Origin: WHTI01 sp963756365 | Lineage (GTDB): Bacteria; Actinomycetota; CADDZG01; WHSQ01 | DNA: 64,000 nucleotides | NCBI GenBank assembly: GCA_963756365.1 | Contig: CAVWNF010000003.1 | Span: forward strand, 868,001-932,000 | Direction: 5' to 3' | The notes under the pieces: generated by a model | Database searches by the model: none | Seen by the model: the letters and a program-made list of their open reading frames with translations, nothing else | Told to the model about the DNA's origin: nothing | In this document: positions 9,452 to 18,350 of the stretch, piece after piece | How positions within the stretch are numbered: position 1 is the stretch's first letter | Layout of the letters: every line of letters begins with the position of its first letter | Position numbers and translations under genes: made by a program

Positions 9452-11325
9452 ATGGCACCGCAGTCGATCGTGGAACTGTTCTGGGACAGGACAACCAGCA
9501 GCCCGAACAAGAGCGCTCTCCGCTACAAGTCCGGTGGGGCATGGGTGGACATCTCGTGGTCCGAGTACGGATCGCTCGTGGAGAGAGCGGGGAAGGGTCT
9601 CATTTCGCTGGGCTTCTCACCCTCCGACAAGATGAGCCTCCTGTCGAAGAACCGCCCGGCGTGGCACGTCGCCGACATGGCCTGCCTCTCGGTCGGCGGT
9701 GCGACGGCTCCCGTGTACACCACGAACTCGCCGGAGCAGGTTGCCTACATCGTCGAACATTCAGATTCGAAGGTCGCCGTGGTCGAGGACATGGAGCAGC
9801 TCGAAAAGGTTCTGAAGATGCGCTCCGAGCTTCCGAAACTCGAGAAGGTCGTCGTCATCTCGGGCTACGACGAGACCGCTGATCCCGACTTCGTTATGAC
9901 GTGGGATGCCCTCTTGGCAGCCGGGGACGGATCTAGACCAGGCACGTTTCGACCAAGCTAGGGCCGCGGTCACACCGGAAAGCTTGGCTACCTTCGTGTA
10001 CACGTCAGGAACTACGGGCCCACCGAAGGCCGTCATGCTGACGCACGCGAACGTGTGGTTCACATGCGAGTCGGGTCGGAAGATGATCGCTCCTCCCGAC
10101 CCGGCCAACGCTCGGACGATCTCCTATCTGCCTCTGTCGCACATCGCGGAGCGCATGATCAGCCATTTCCTCCACATCTTCTACGGCTCACAGACGTGGT
10201 TCGCGGAATCACTGGACACGCTGTTGGAGGACCTGAAGGCGGTCAAGCCGACCTACTTCTTCGCCGTGCCGCGGGTGTGGGAGAAGTTCTACGCGGGCAT
10301 CCAGGGTCGCCTCTCGGCAGCCGACCCGAACGATCGCAAGGTGAAGCTGGCGCTGAAAGCCATCGAGACCGGTCGAGAGGTTGCCAAGTACGAGCAAGCG
10401 GCGGTCGATGCGGGTGGCACCTTGGCCGACGCCGCGTCTTCCTCTGGGCCTCAAGGTGCGACACCGCATCCTCGACAAGCTCGTGCTGACCAAGATGCGT
10501 GAGGCGGTCGGGCTCGAACAGTGCGACCTGCCCTTGTCCGCGGCCGCTCCTCTCAATCCCGAGCTGATCTGGTTCTTCCACGCGATCGGGATCAAGATCG
10601 CAGAGGGATACGGGCAGAGTGAAGACAACGGCCCAACCTCGTGGAATCCGATAGACGCGGTCAAGATCGGGAGCGTCGGCAAGCCGATGCCGGGGGTCGA
10701 GGTCAAGATCGCAGCCGACGGGGAGATCCTGGTCAAGGGTCCCAACGTTTCGCCGGGGTATTACAAGAACGAGGAAGCGACCCGTGAACTCATCGACTCG
10801 GATGGATGGATGCATTCGGGCGACGTCGGGGAACTAGACGAGCACAACTATCTGAAGATCACCGATCGCAAGAAGGATCTGATCATCACGGCCGGGGGCA
10901 AGAACATCGCTCCACAGGAACTCGAGAATCGGATCAAGTTCCACGATCTCATCTCGCAAGTGGTCGTTATCGGAGACCGGAGACCGTTCCTCACCGCCCT
11001 CGTGACCCTCGACGAAGAGAAGGCGCCCTCATGGGGTGCCAGCAGCGGCATAGAGGGAGGGCTCGCCGAGATCGCAGCTCACGAGCTGACCTTGAAGGAA
11101 CTCGAGGCGTGGATGGATCAGATCAACGACAAGCTCGCCAAGGTCGAGGGGATCAAGAAGTTCCGGGTCCTCGAGCGCGATTTCCGCCAAGAAGACAACG
11201 AGATCACTCCGACGTTGAAGGTGAAGCGCAAGCAGATCAACGAGATCTTCGCGGAGGCCATCGAGGACATGTACTCGAAGGAATCCCCGCGCTCTGCTTC
11301 TGCCGCCGCTCCCGAGAGGAAATAG
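9452..11325 (+). CDS. fadD: long-chain acyl-CoA synthetase (AMP-forming)
   Basis: An ANL-superfamily ligase of about 623 aa that activates fatty acids to acyl-CoA. Motifs in order: YTSGTTGPPKAVMLTH (P-loop), SYLPLSHIAERM, GYGQSEDNGPTS, DGWMHSGDVGELDEHNYLKITDRKKDLIITAGGKNIAP (A8 hinge) and a C-terminal catalytic Lys region. It belongs to the FAA1/COG1022 branch, with the long insertion before the A5 motif. Two +1 shifts lie near 9929 and 10434. AGGGGG precedes ATG 9452. It stands between the M48 and panB genes without overlap and is probably transcribed alone. Confidence 0.88.
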
Positions 11326-11381
11326 GCCCCTAGCGGAGTATCATGTAGGCAACACAGCGTCTACCTAAATGGAGGCGACCG

Positions 11382-12179
11382 ATGCCAGTCACCGTACGCG
11401 ACATCCACGCGTTCAAGGAGCGAGGCGAACGCTTCGCGATGCTCACCTGTTACGACGCCCTGTCTGCGCGCCTGCTCGATGAAGCGGGGATCCCCTTGCT
11501 GCTCGTTGGCGACACGCTGGCGATGGTGGTGTTGGGGCACGATTCGACGCTCCCGGTCACCGTCGACGAGATGCTGCATCACACCAAGGCGGTGAGGAGG
11601 GGGGCCAAGGAAGCCTTCGTCGTCGGCGATCTCCCGTTCATGAGCTACCAGGGATCGGTCGAGGAGGGCATCCGCAACGCGGGTCGTTTCCTCAAGGAGG
11701 CTGGCGCCAACTGCGTGAAGCTCGAAGGTGGCGGGCGCGTCCTCGAACTGGTCTCCAGGCTTACCGAGGCAGGGATCCCCGTGATGGGTCATCTCGGGTT
11801 GACGCCCCAATCCGTCAATCAGTTCGGCGGGTACCGGGTGCAGGGCAGAGGCGAGGAAGCCGCTCATCAGATCGTCAAGGATGCGAAATCGCTCCAGGCA
11901 GCGGGAGCCTTCGCGCTGGTTCTCGAGGCGGTACCCAGCGATGTGGCGAAGGAAGTCACCCGCAGTATCGATATCCCGACGATCGGCATCGGTGCTGGTC
12001 CTCATACCGATGGACAGGTGCTTGTCTTCCACGACTTCCTCGGGATCACGCCGTGGAAACTGCCGCGCTTCGCCAAGCGCTATGCGGATCTGGGTGATGA
12101 GATCAAGCGAGCTGCACAGACCTTCGCGGCAGAAGTCTCGTCGGGCGAATACCCGCAGCCGGAACACTCTTACGAATAG
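11382..12179 (+). CDS. panB: 3-methyl-2-oxobutanoate hydroxymethyltransferase
   Basis: PanB (265 aa) makes ketopantoate from alpha-ketoisovalerate and methylenetetrahydrofolate, the first step of pantothenate synthesis. The match runs full length: MLTCYDALSARLLDEAGI, VGDTLAMVVLGHDST, GDLPFMSY, VKLEGG, GHLGLTPQSVNQFGGYRVQGR, ALVLEAVP and IGIGAGPHTDGQVLVFHD. The metal-binding and catalytic acidic residues are in place. GGAGG precedes ATG 11382. No panC or panD is nearby. The leader carries an 18-bp element also seen before the methyltransferase at 50892. Confidence 0.95.
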   Translation: MPVTVRDIHAFKERGERFAMLTCYDALSARLLDEAGIPLLLVGDTLAMVVLGHDSTLPVTVDEMLHHTKAVRRGAKEAFVVGDLPFMSYQGSVEEGIRNAGRFLKEAGANCVKLEGGGRVLELVSRLTEAGIPVMGHLGLTPQSVNQFGGYRVQGRGEEAAHQIVKDAKSLQAAGAFALVLEAVPSDVAKEVTRSIDIPTIGIGAGPHTDGQVLVFHDFLGITPWKLPRFAKRYADLGDEIKRAAQTFAAEVSSGEYPQPEHSYE

Positions 12180-12218
12180 ATCGCACCCCATCGCGTCCGT
12201 GCGACATGATGTTGCGTG

Positions 12219-12902
12219 ATGGAGTCCTCCAACGAGATGATCCGCTGCCCTTCGTGCGGAGCACGTAACCGTCCGGATGCGGAGTGGTGCGCGCAGTGCA
12301 TGCGGAGGTTCACCGCGCCCGCCCCACCTCCAGCTGCGCCGGTGCCACCGGCCGTAACGACACCCGCGCCGACGACTCCCGAGATCGCCCCGCCGAGGAA
12401 GCGCGGAGCGTTCGAGGTTATCGATCAGAAGGTCGCCTGGACGTGCGTCCGATGTGGCACCTCCAATGCGCTTGAGGAGGTCAGTTGTTCCGCGTGCGGA
12501 GCATCGTTCGGGGAAACCCTCGGACACCAACCCGAGGAGAGGAAGCAGGTGGACCCGACGCGGGCTGTGGTGTTCTCGCTCCTGTTGCCGGGGGCCGGCC
12601 ACGCTTATGTCGGCGATTGGGGTGGGGCGATAGGGCGTGCCATCCTGAGCATCTGGGTGGTTACGACGACCCTCGCTCTCGTGTTCCAGAAGGACCTCCC
12701 TGGCTCGATCGCCTTGGCGGCGATATTCGGGTTGACCTCCGTGTTCCTCTGGTTGGTAGCCGCGCACGATGCTTATCAGGCAGCACAGTGGAAGGACTCG
12801 AGGGCGATCCTCCGGGGTCGTCGCTACCTCGTCCTGACGGGAGTGCTCCTCGGCGTGCTGGTGTTCGGGTTGTTCATCGTCACGATCGGGGCCAGATCCT
12901 AG
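12219..12902 (+). CDS. double zinc-ribbon membrane protein
   Basis: About 227 aa. Two Cys4 zinc ribbons lie at the N-terminus (CPSCGARN with CAQC; CVRCGTSN with CSACGAS), separated by a Pro/Ala/Thr-rich linker. Three or four hydrophobic segments follow, the first holding LLLPGAGHAYVGDWGGAIG, which resembles the TM2/GxGxxYxG-type motif of small membrane proteins. Function is not known. ATG 12219 is preferred over GTG 12216. It converges on the asparaginase-family gene across a 14-bp tandem duplication. Confidence 0.7.
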   Translation: MESSNEMIRCPSCGARNRPDAEWCAQCMRRFTAPAPPPAAPVPPAVTTPAPTTPEIAPPRKRGAFEVIDQKVAWTCVRCGTSNALEEVSCSACGASFGETLGHQPEERKQVDPTRAVVFSLLLPGAGHAYVGDWGGAIGRAILSIWVVTTTLALVFQKDLPGSIALAAIFGLTSVFLWLVAAHDAYQAAQWKDSRAILRGRRYLVLTGVLLGVLVFGLFIVTIGARS

Positions 12903-12928
12903 AGGAGCTGCCCTAGAGGAGCTGTCCT
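12901..12928. repeat. 14-bp tandem duplication between convergent genes
   Basis: Two adjacent copies, AGAGGAGCTGCCCT and AGAGGAGCTGTCCT, differ at one base and span the end of the plus-strand gene and the stop codon of the minus-strand gene. It looks like a recent slippage duplication; no hairpin is evident. Confidence 0.7.
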
Positions 12929-13775
12929 AGAAGGGGAACCGGGCCGCGGCCACCGGCCCCCGGGGGCCTGCGACGCTCCACGACCCCCCGGCGTACGCCG
13001 CGGCGAATCTTCCGTCGGAAGTGAGCGCCATCAAACCGGCTGCTCCATCGGCGTCCCGCCCCCGGATCGTCGCCACCATCTCCTCGCACGCGTTCTGAGG
13101 ATCGGCGCCGGCTTCGATCGCAGCACCGACCCTGAAGCACGCCGATGTCTCGATGAACAGTTCGCCGACGCCGGTCCCGACCACGGCCACTTCCTTGGAG
13201 GCGAAGAACCCGGCACCGTAGATCGGTGAATCTCCCACCCGCCCCGGGAGCTTCCCGAAGACGCCTCCGGTCGAGGAGCCCGCGGCGACGACCCCATCCT
13301 TGGCTAAGGCGAGCGCGCCAACGGTGTCGACGAACTCGGGATCCCCGTAATGGGACATCCCTACGCGACCTGCGGCCGACGCCTTGAGCCAGCGGTCCCG
13401 CTGCTCGGGTGAGGTTGCCGGCAGCGGTGCGAGGCCGGTTGCGATCCGTTCCGCCCCCGGTCCTGCAAGCAGCACGTGGGGGGTGTCTTCCAACACCACG
13501 CGGGCCAGCCGGATGGGATTGGCGATCCGTACCCCCGCAACGGCCCCGGATCGTCCCGCTATCGCGATCCCCGCGTCGAGCTCGATATCGCCGGTGCTGG
13601 TCAGGGTCGCTCCGTATCCCGCGTTGAGGCGTGGGTCGTTTTCGAGGACCATCACCGATGCAACGATGGCGTCCAGCGGCCCCTTGCGGTCCATGCCTGC
13701 GGCGACGGCCGCGGAAAGATCGACGAGGGGTTTCTCGAGGCCCGAGACGCCCCCGTGAACGTAGACGGCTTTCAC
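12927..13775 (-). CDS. isoaspartyl peptidase/L-asparaginase family Ntn hydrolase
   Basis: An N-terminal-nucleophile hydrolase of 282 aa (asparaginase type 2/glycosylasparaginase fold). NAGYGATLTSTGDIELDAGI is the family entry motif. The self-cleaving nucleophile is the Thr in DTVGALALAKDG at about residue 150, and GRVGDSPIYGAGFFA supplies the substrate Arg and Asp. It would cleave asparagine or beta-aspartyl peptides. Start is GTG 13775 with TATCGT seven bases upstream, so the message is probably leaderless. It diverges from the phosphoesterase at 13825, whose own -10 is in the same 49-bp gap. Confidence 0.88.
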   Translation of the reverse strand: MKAVYVHGGVSGLEKPLVDLSAAVAAGMDRKGPLDAIVASVMVLENDPRLNAGYGATLTSTGDIELDAGIAIAGRSGAVAGVRIANPIRLARVVLEDTPHVLLAGPGAERIATGLAPLPATSPEQRDRWLKASAAGRVGMSHYGDPEFVDTVGALALAKDGVVAAGSSTGGVFGKLPGRVGDSPIYGAGFFASKEVAVVGTGVGELFIETSACFRVGAAIEAGADPQNACEEMVATIRGRDADGAAGLMALTSDGRFAAAYAGGSWSVAGPRGPVAAARFPF

Positions 13776-13824
13776 CGACGGAACGATAACGCGGGGACTC
13801 GGCAGGGGTCGCTATCCTCCAGCC

Positions 13825-14598
13825 GTGGCCATCTATGTCGTGTCAGACGTTCACGGTGCGGCGAGCGAGCTCAAGACCTCGGTACCCGAGGGGTCCACCT
13901 TGCTGCTGCTCGGTGACCTGATAAACCTCATCGATTACTTCTCGATGACAGGGATCCTCGTAGATGTGTTCTCGGTCGAGGCCGTCAGTCGAGTCGTGCA
14001 ACTCAGGACCGAGGGCAACATGGTCGAGGCTCGGGAAGCGATGAGGGAGCGTTCGGTTGGCCGCGAAGAGGAGATCCACGGTGAGATCGGGCGCCGGGTG
14101 AAGCAGCAGTACGGCGAGGTATTCGACGCCCTCCACTGCGAGACGTATCTGATCCTCGGTAATGTCGACAATCCGCCCCTGGCAGCCTCGTTCGCGGACG
14201 AGCGCGACAACGTTCACCTCGCCGACGGCCACTCGGTGGAGATCGAGGGCGAGAGGTTCGGTTTCGTCGGGGGAGCGTTGCCCACGCCGATGAGGGTGAC
14301 AGGTGAGGTGACCGAAGAGCAGATGAGCGCGTCGCTCGGGGCGATCGGGGATGTCGACGTGTTGTGCTCGCACATCCCCCCGGATGTCCCCGAACTCTGT
14401 TACGACACGGTTGCGGGTCGATCCGAGCGAGGGAGCGCCGACATGCTCGAGTACCTGATGGACGTGAAGCCAGCGCGCCACTACTTCGGGCACGTCCACC
14501 AACCCCTCGTATCGTCCATGTACGTGGGGGACACCCTGTGCATCAATGCTGGCTATTTCAGGAGAACGGCCCGGGCGTTCCCACATCGTCTCGGCTAA
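13825..14598 (+). CDS. calcineurin-like metallophosphoesterase
   Basis: A 257-residue phosphoesterase with YVVSDVHG (block 1), LLLLGDLIN (block 2), LILGNVDNP (block 3), CSHIPPD and FGHVHQP (His blocks). The GNVD in place of GNHD is characteristic of the YfcE/MJ0936-like class, which act on small phosphodiesters. A helical insert at residues 60-95 is not seen in the smallest members. GTG 13825 lies six bases after TATCCT, so it is predicted leaderless. It is followed 84 bp later by the SRPBCC gene. Confidence 0.82.
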   Translation: MAIYVVSDVHGAASELKTSVPEGSTLLLLGDLINLIDYFSMTGILVDVFSVEAVSRVVQLRTEGNMVEAREAMRERSVGREEEIHGEIGRRVKQQYGEVFDALHCETYLILGNVDNPPLAASFADERDNVHLADGHSVEIEGERFGFVGGALPTPMRVTGEVTEEQMSASLGAIGDVDVLCSHIPPDVPELCYDTVAGRSERGSADMLEYLMDVKPARHYFGHVHQPLVSSMYVGDTLCINAGYFRRTARAFPHRLG

Positions 14599-14682
14599 CC
14601 TCACCGAAGGGCAACTTCCTGAGACGTGGGCCCGACGGGCCCAAGAGGCGGGATGGTTGAGCACGACGACAAGGGGGACCAA

Positions 14683-15114
14683 GTGGCGGAGAGTGTCAAG
14701 GACAACATCGACATCGAGGCGACGGCCGAGGAGATCTTCGCGGTCGCGACCGATATCGAGAAGTACCCGGAGTGGAACTCTCAGATCAAAAAGGTTGAAG
14801 TAACCGAGAAGGACGATGAGGGACGCCCCCTCAAGGCCTACTTCGAGGTGGATCTCAAGCTGAAGCAAGTCTCATACACGCTCGCTTACGACTACTCGAA
14901 CGCCCCCACTTCGTTCTCGTGGGACCTCGTTGAAGGGGATGTGAACGAACTGTCCGGTTCCTACACCTTCGACGAATTCGATGACGTTACCGATGTCACC
15001 TACGAGATGAAGGCCGACCCGGGCTTCAAGATCCCATCCATGATCCGGCGCCAGGTCGAGAAAGCGGTAGTGAAGGGCGCCCTGGAAGACCTCAAGAAGC
15101 GCGTCGAGAGATGA
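14683..15114 (+). CDS. SRPBCC (polyketide cyclase/START-like) protein
   Basis: About 143 aa with the START/Bet v1-like pattern: IDIEATAEEIFAVATDIEKYPEWN at the start, alternating strands (FEVDLKLKQVSYTLAYDY, SGSYTFDEF) and the long C-terminal helix (IRRQVEKAVVKGALEDLKKRVE). Such small helix-grip proteins bind hydrophobic ligands or modify polyketides, and this actinobacterial type is usually of unknown role. GTG 14683 is favoured by AAGGGGGA just upstream; an ATG at 14653 would add ten residues. No operon partner is clear. Confidence 0.75.
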   Translation: MAESVKDNIDIEATAEEIFAVATDIEKYPEWNSQIKKVEVTEKDDEGRPLKAYFEVDLKLKQVSYTLAYDYSNAPTSFSWDLVEGDVNELSGSYTFDEFDDVTDVTYEMKADPGFKIPSMIRRQVEKAVVKGALEDLKKRVER

Positions 15115-15136
15115 GCTGAACTTTTTTCCTCGAAGT

Positions 15137-15163
15137 TGTCGATCTGGGCTCATCTCATTCGTC
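15137..15163 (+). promoter_or_regulatory. predicted ECF42-type sigma promoter
   Basis: TGTCGA at 15137-15142 and CGTC at 15160-15163 are 17 bp apart, upstream of the DGPF gene. The ECF42 target promoter reported for Streptomyces is TGTCGA in the -35 and CG(A/T)C in the -10 region (from memory). This suggests the sigma factor at 15582 drives its own operon. Confidence 0.6.
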
Positions 15164-15213
15164 TTCCTAGTAGATGGGCGGCCGACGGCTTCCCCGGACG
15201 TGAAGGGAGTTCC

Positions 15214-15573
15214 ATGAAGTACGCACTGCTGATCTACGACAACGAGGCGGCATGGGCCACCCGCAGCGAAGATGAGGGCAACAAGCTGATGCAGGACTTC
15301 ATGGCATTCACCGAAGATCTTGCCGGCAGCGGAAAGATGGCCGGTGGCGAGGCCCTCCAGCCGGTGTCGACGGCGACGACGGTTCAGGTGCGTGACGGCA
15401 AGACCGTAACCACCGATGGCCCGTTCGCCGAAACGAAGGAACAGCTCGGCGGCTTCTACCTCGTCGACGCGAAGGATCTCGATGAGGCGACCGAGATCGC
15501 GTCTCGGATCCCATCCTCCGCCTACGGCACCATCGAGGTCCGGCCGGTGCAGGAATACCCGCAGGCTACGTAG
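15214..15573 (+). CDS. YCII-related DGPF-domain protein
   Basis: A 119-residue ferredoxin-like-fold protein beginning KYALLIYDNEAAW, with the signature TTDGPFAETKEQLGGFYLVDA that names the DGPF group, and ending IEVRPVQEY. DGPF genes are the conserved neighbours of ECF42 sigma factors, though their biochemical role is unknown. GAAGGGAG precedes ATG 15214. The sigma gene starts nine bases after its stop, and an ECF42-type promoter lies upstream, so the two form one predicted autoregulated unit. Confidence 0.88.
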   Translation: MKYALLIYDNEAAWATRSEDEGNKLMQDFMAFTEDLAGSGKMAGGEALQPVSTATTVQVRDGKTVTTDGPFAETKEQLGGFYLVDAKDLDEATEIASRIPSSAYGTIEVRPVQEYPQAT

Positions 15574-15581
15574 GACCGGCT

Positions 15582-16838
15582 CTGAGCGATACGGAACCAA
15601 CGCTCGAGGAGGTTTTCCGATCGGAGTGGGGCGGTCTCGTCGCCACTCTGATCGGGGCCCTCGGCGATTTCGATCTTGCCGAGGAGGTTGCCCAGGAAGC
15701 CTTCACCGTCGCGACCGAGAAGTGGCCGCGTGATGGTCTCCCCGATAGCCCGCGTGCGTGGTTGCTCACGACCGCCCGCAATAGGGCGATCGATCGCATC
15801 CGACGGGCCCAGCGATCGCTGGACAAGGAAGAGGAACTCAAGTTGCTCGTCATCTCGGATCACGAACCCGAACGCTCCGGTGATGACGAGATCCACGATG
15901 ACCGCCTTCGTTTGATCTTCACCTGCTGTCATCCCGCCCTCGCTCCCGAGGCGCGTACCGCGTTGACCTTGCGCACGCTGGGCGGGCTCACCACGGTAGA
16001 GATCGCACGGGCATTCATCGTTTCCGAACCGACGATGGCTGCTCGACTAGTGCGCGCCAAGCGGAAGATCCGCGCTGCGCACATCCCGTACCGGGTTCCA
16101 CCGGGACATCAACTGACCGAGAGGCTCGAAGGTGTTCTGCACGTTCTCTATCTGATCTTCAACGAGGGGTACGTGAGCGCGTCGGGGCAGTCCCTCGAGC
16201 GCGTCGACCTGCAGGACGAGGCGATCCGGCTCACGAGAGTGGTCGTGGAACTGATGCCAGATGAACCCGAGGCGCTCGGACTTCTGTCGCTCATGTTGTT
16301 CCATCATTCAAGGCGACTGGCTCGTGTAGATACGGCCGGGGATCTGGTGTTGCTCGACGATCAGGATCGATCCCTATGGGATCGCAGCGAGATCGACGAG
16401 GCCGAATCGTTCATGCACCGCGCTATGCGACAGCGACGACCCGGCCCCTATCAACTCCAAGGCGCGATCGCATCCCTTCATGCCGAGGCGAGAACAGCGG
16501 GGGAAACCGACTGGCGCCAGATAGTCGCCCTGTACCGGACCCTTGACCGGCTGTGGCCGTCCGGGGTGGTCCGACTGAATCACGCGGTCGCCGTGACGAT
16601 GGCGGAAGGACCGGAGGCAGGATTGTTGATGCTCGAGGGACTCGACGAGGAACTCGACAGGTATCACCTCTTCCACGCGACCAAAGCGGACCTGCTTCGT
16701 AGGCTGGGTCGATCCAGCGAGGCAGCCGTTAGCTATGGGCTGGCGCTCGAAAGGTGCAGCAATGAGATCGAGCGACGATTCCTAGCGCGCCGGATCGGGG
16801 AGATGGGGCCGGACGACAAGGCCCCGAGAGAGGGTTAG
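15582..16838 (+). CDS. ECF42-type RNA polymerase sigma factor with C-terminal TPR extension
   Basis: About 418 aa. Sigma region 2 (FRSEWGGLVATLI, DFDLAEEVAQEAFTVATEKWP, RAWLLTTARNRAIDRIRR) and region 4 (ARTALTLRTLGGLTTVEIARAFIVSEPTMAARLVRAKRKIR) are followed by a 200-residue helical extension (YLIFNEGY, RLTRVVVELMPDEPEALGLLSLMLFHHSRR), as in ECF42 proteins, where the extension is needed for activity. No anti-sigma gene is present, as usual for the group. No ATG or GTG precedes region 2; CTG 15582 gives SDTEPTLEEVFRSEWG with AGGA upstream and is my tentative start. Confidence 0.85.
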   Translation: MSDTEPTLEEVFRSEWGGLVATLIGALGDFDLAEEVAQEAFTVATEKWPRDGLPDSPRAWLLTTARNRAIDRIRRAQRSLDKEEELKLLVISDHEPERSGDDEIHDDRLRLIFTCCHPALAPEARTALTLRTLGGLTTVEIARAFIVSEPTMAARLVRAKRKIRAAHIPYRVPPGHQLTERLEGVLHVLYLIFNEGYVSASGQSLERVDLQDEAIRLTRVVVELMPDEPEALGLLSLMLFHHSRRLARVDTAGDLVLLDDQDRSLWDRSEIDEAESFMHRAMRQRRPGPYQLQGAIASLHAEARTAGETDWRQIVALYRTLDRLWPSGVVRLNHAVAVTMAEGPEAGLLMLEGLDEELDRYHLFHATKADLLRRLGRSSEAAVSYGLALERCSNEIERRFLARRIGEMGPDDKAPREG

Positions 16839-16848
16839 CGTCGCGCCC

Positions 16849-18042
16849 ATGCGAGTCGTTCTGTTCACCGGCAAAGGCGGGGTCGGCAAGACCACGGTGG
16901 CCTCGGCGACGGCTCTGAAGGTCGCAGCAGCGGGCCACAAGACACTCCTCATGTCCACGGATCCGGCCCATTCGATCGCCGATGCCTTCGAAACGACCCT
17001 TGGGCCGGACCCGATCGAGATCTCGCAGAACCTCTGGGCCGAGCAGATCGACCCCCAGCAACGGCTCGAGGAGAACTGGAAAGAGATCCAGCAACACGCG
17101 GTAGCAGTGATGAACTGGGCCGGGCTTGCTGAGGTCGAGGCTGAGGAGCTCTCGGTCATCCCAGGCCTGGACGAACTCTTCTCGCTCGCTGACGTGAAGC
17201 GGCATCACGACGAAGACCCGTACGACGTGCTCATCGTCGATTGCGCTCCGACCGGCGAGACCCTCAGGCTCCTGAGTCTTCCCGACATCATCCAGTGGTA
17301 CATGGAGCGGATCTTCCCCATCGAGCGTCGTGTGATGGGGGCGCTGCGCCCGGTGGCTCGGCGCCTCACGAACCTTCCGCTCCCCGACGAGGGCGTCTAC
17401 TCGGCGGTCAAGAGGTTCTACGACAAGCTCGACGGCGTGAGGCAGGTGCTGACGGCACCGGAGACGACTTCCGTACGCTTGGTGGTGAACCCCGAGCGGA
17501 TGGTGATCGCCGAGGCGAAGCGCACCTACACGTATCTGAACCTGTTCGGGTACCGGGTTGACGCGGTCATCGCGAACCGACTCTTGCCAGCCGAAGTGAC
17601 GGACCCCTACTTCGAGCGGTGGAAAGAGGTTCAGGCCGAACATATGGAAACCATCGAGGAGTCGTTCGCTCCTCTCCCGATACTCACGGCGCGATTGCGG
17701 GATCAGGAACTCACTGGTCACCGGTCCCTTCAGGACCTTGGCGATGAGGTCTATGGCGGCCTCGACCCCGCTGGCGTTCTGCACACCGGGGATCCCATGA
17801 AGGTCGAGAAGAAGGGCGATTCCTACGTCCTGGCTCTGTCGCTCCCGTTCGCGCAGCGAGAAGAACTCGAGTTGTCCCGCAAGGAGGATGAGTTGTTCGT
17901 CCGTGTGGGCCCCTACCGACGGACGATTATGCTTCCGGGTGTTCTCTCGACGCGCGAGGTGACCTCGGCCGACCTAGACGGCGACCGCATCGAGATCGTT
18001 TTCGACAGGGTTAACAGAGGCCCTACGACAGGTGGGACTTGA
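16849..18042 (+). CDS. ArsA/Get3-type ATPase with C-terminal alpha-crystallin-like domain
   Basis: A 397-residue single-unit ArsA-family ATPase. The deviant Walker A GKGGVGKTT, switch MSTDPAHSIADAF, and DCAPTGETLRLLSLPD are clear. The last 80 residues (KKGDSYVLALSLPFAQREELELSRKEDELFVRVGPYRRTI) form the HSP20-like domain found on bacterial and plant Get3 relatives. No ars genes accompany it, so arsenite export is unlikely; a protein-targeting or chaperone role is possible. ATG 16849 follows TAGCGT by seven bases. The next gene's ATG overlaps its TGA. Confidence 0.85.
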   Translation: MRVVLFTGKGGVGKTTVASATALKVAAAGHKTLLMSTDPAHSIADAFETTLGPDPIEISQNLWAEQIDPQQRLEENWKEIQQHAVAVMNWAGLAEVEAEELSVIPGLDELFSLADVKRHHDEDPYDVLIVDCAPTGETLRLLSLPDIIQWYMERIFPIERRVMGALRPVARRLTNLPLPDEGVYSAVKRFYDKLDGVRQVLTAPETTSVRLVVNPERMVIAEAKRTYTYLNLFGYRVDAVIANRLLPAEVTDPYFERWKEVQAEHMETIEESFAPLPILTARLRDQELTGHRSLQDLGDEVYGGLDPAGVLHTGDPMKVEKKGDSYVLALSLPFAQREELELSRKEDELFVRVGPYRRTIMLPGVLSTREVTSADLDGDRIEIVFDRVNRGPTTGGT

Positions 18043-18344
18043 TGGCAGAGGAAGAACGCGGGGCGAAATACAGCGACCTGTTCGGCGGCGCCGGGCACGA
18101 CCATGAGGGCGCGTCCGACTGTGCCTACTGTCCTATCTGCGCCACGATCGCGGTCGTCCGCAGAACGAACCCAGAGGTCATGGAGCATCTCGCCACCGCC
18201 GCGCGTGAACTGATCGTTGCGGCCGGGATCTTGCTTCAAGAGGCGGAGAGCGTGGTTGGCAAGTCTGACGAGACGGTCGGGCAGGCGCGCTCCTCGCACG
18301 AGGATGATCCGAAGAGCAAAGTCACTCGTATCGACCTCGGCTGA
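18042..18344 (+). CDS. small Cys/His-containing protein coupled to ArsA-type ATPase
   Basis: A protein of 100 residues with HDHEGASDCAYCPICAT: His residues followed by C-x2-C-x2-C near residues 23-35, a possible metal site, then a predicted helix (NPEVMEHLATAARELIVAAGILLQEAESVV) and a polar tail. I do not recognise a named family. ATG 18042 overlaps the TGA of the ATPase gene, so it is translationally coupled to it and may be its partner. The ROK kinase follows six bases later. Confidence 0.65.
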   Translation: MAEEERGAKYSDLFGGAGHDHEGASDCAYCPICATIAVVRRTNPEVMEHLATAARELIVAAGILLQEAESVVGKSDETVGQARSSHEDDPKSKVTRIDLG

Positions 18345-18350
18345 GCCCGG

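Noticed and set aside
10055..10489. Long open frames opposite or beside the acyl-CoA synthetase and other genes
   Set aside because: They are shadows of high-GC codon use, rich in Arg/Pro/Ser, without family motifs or start signals.
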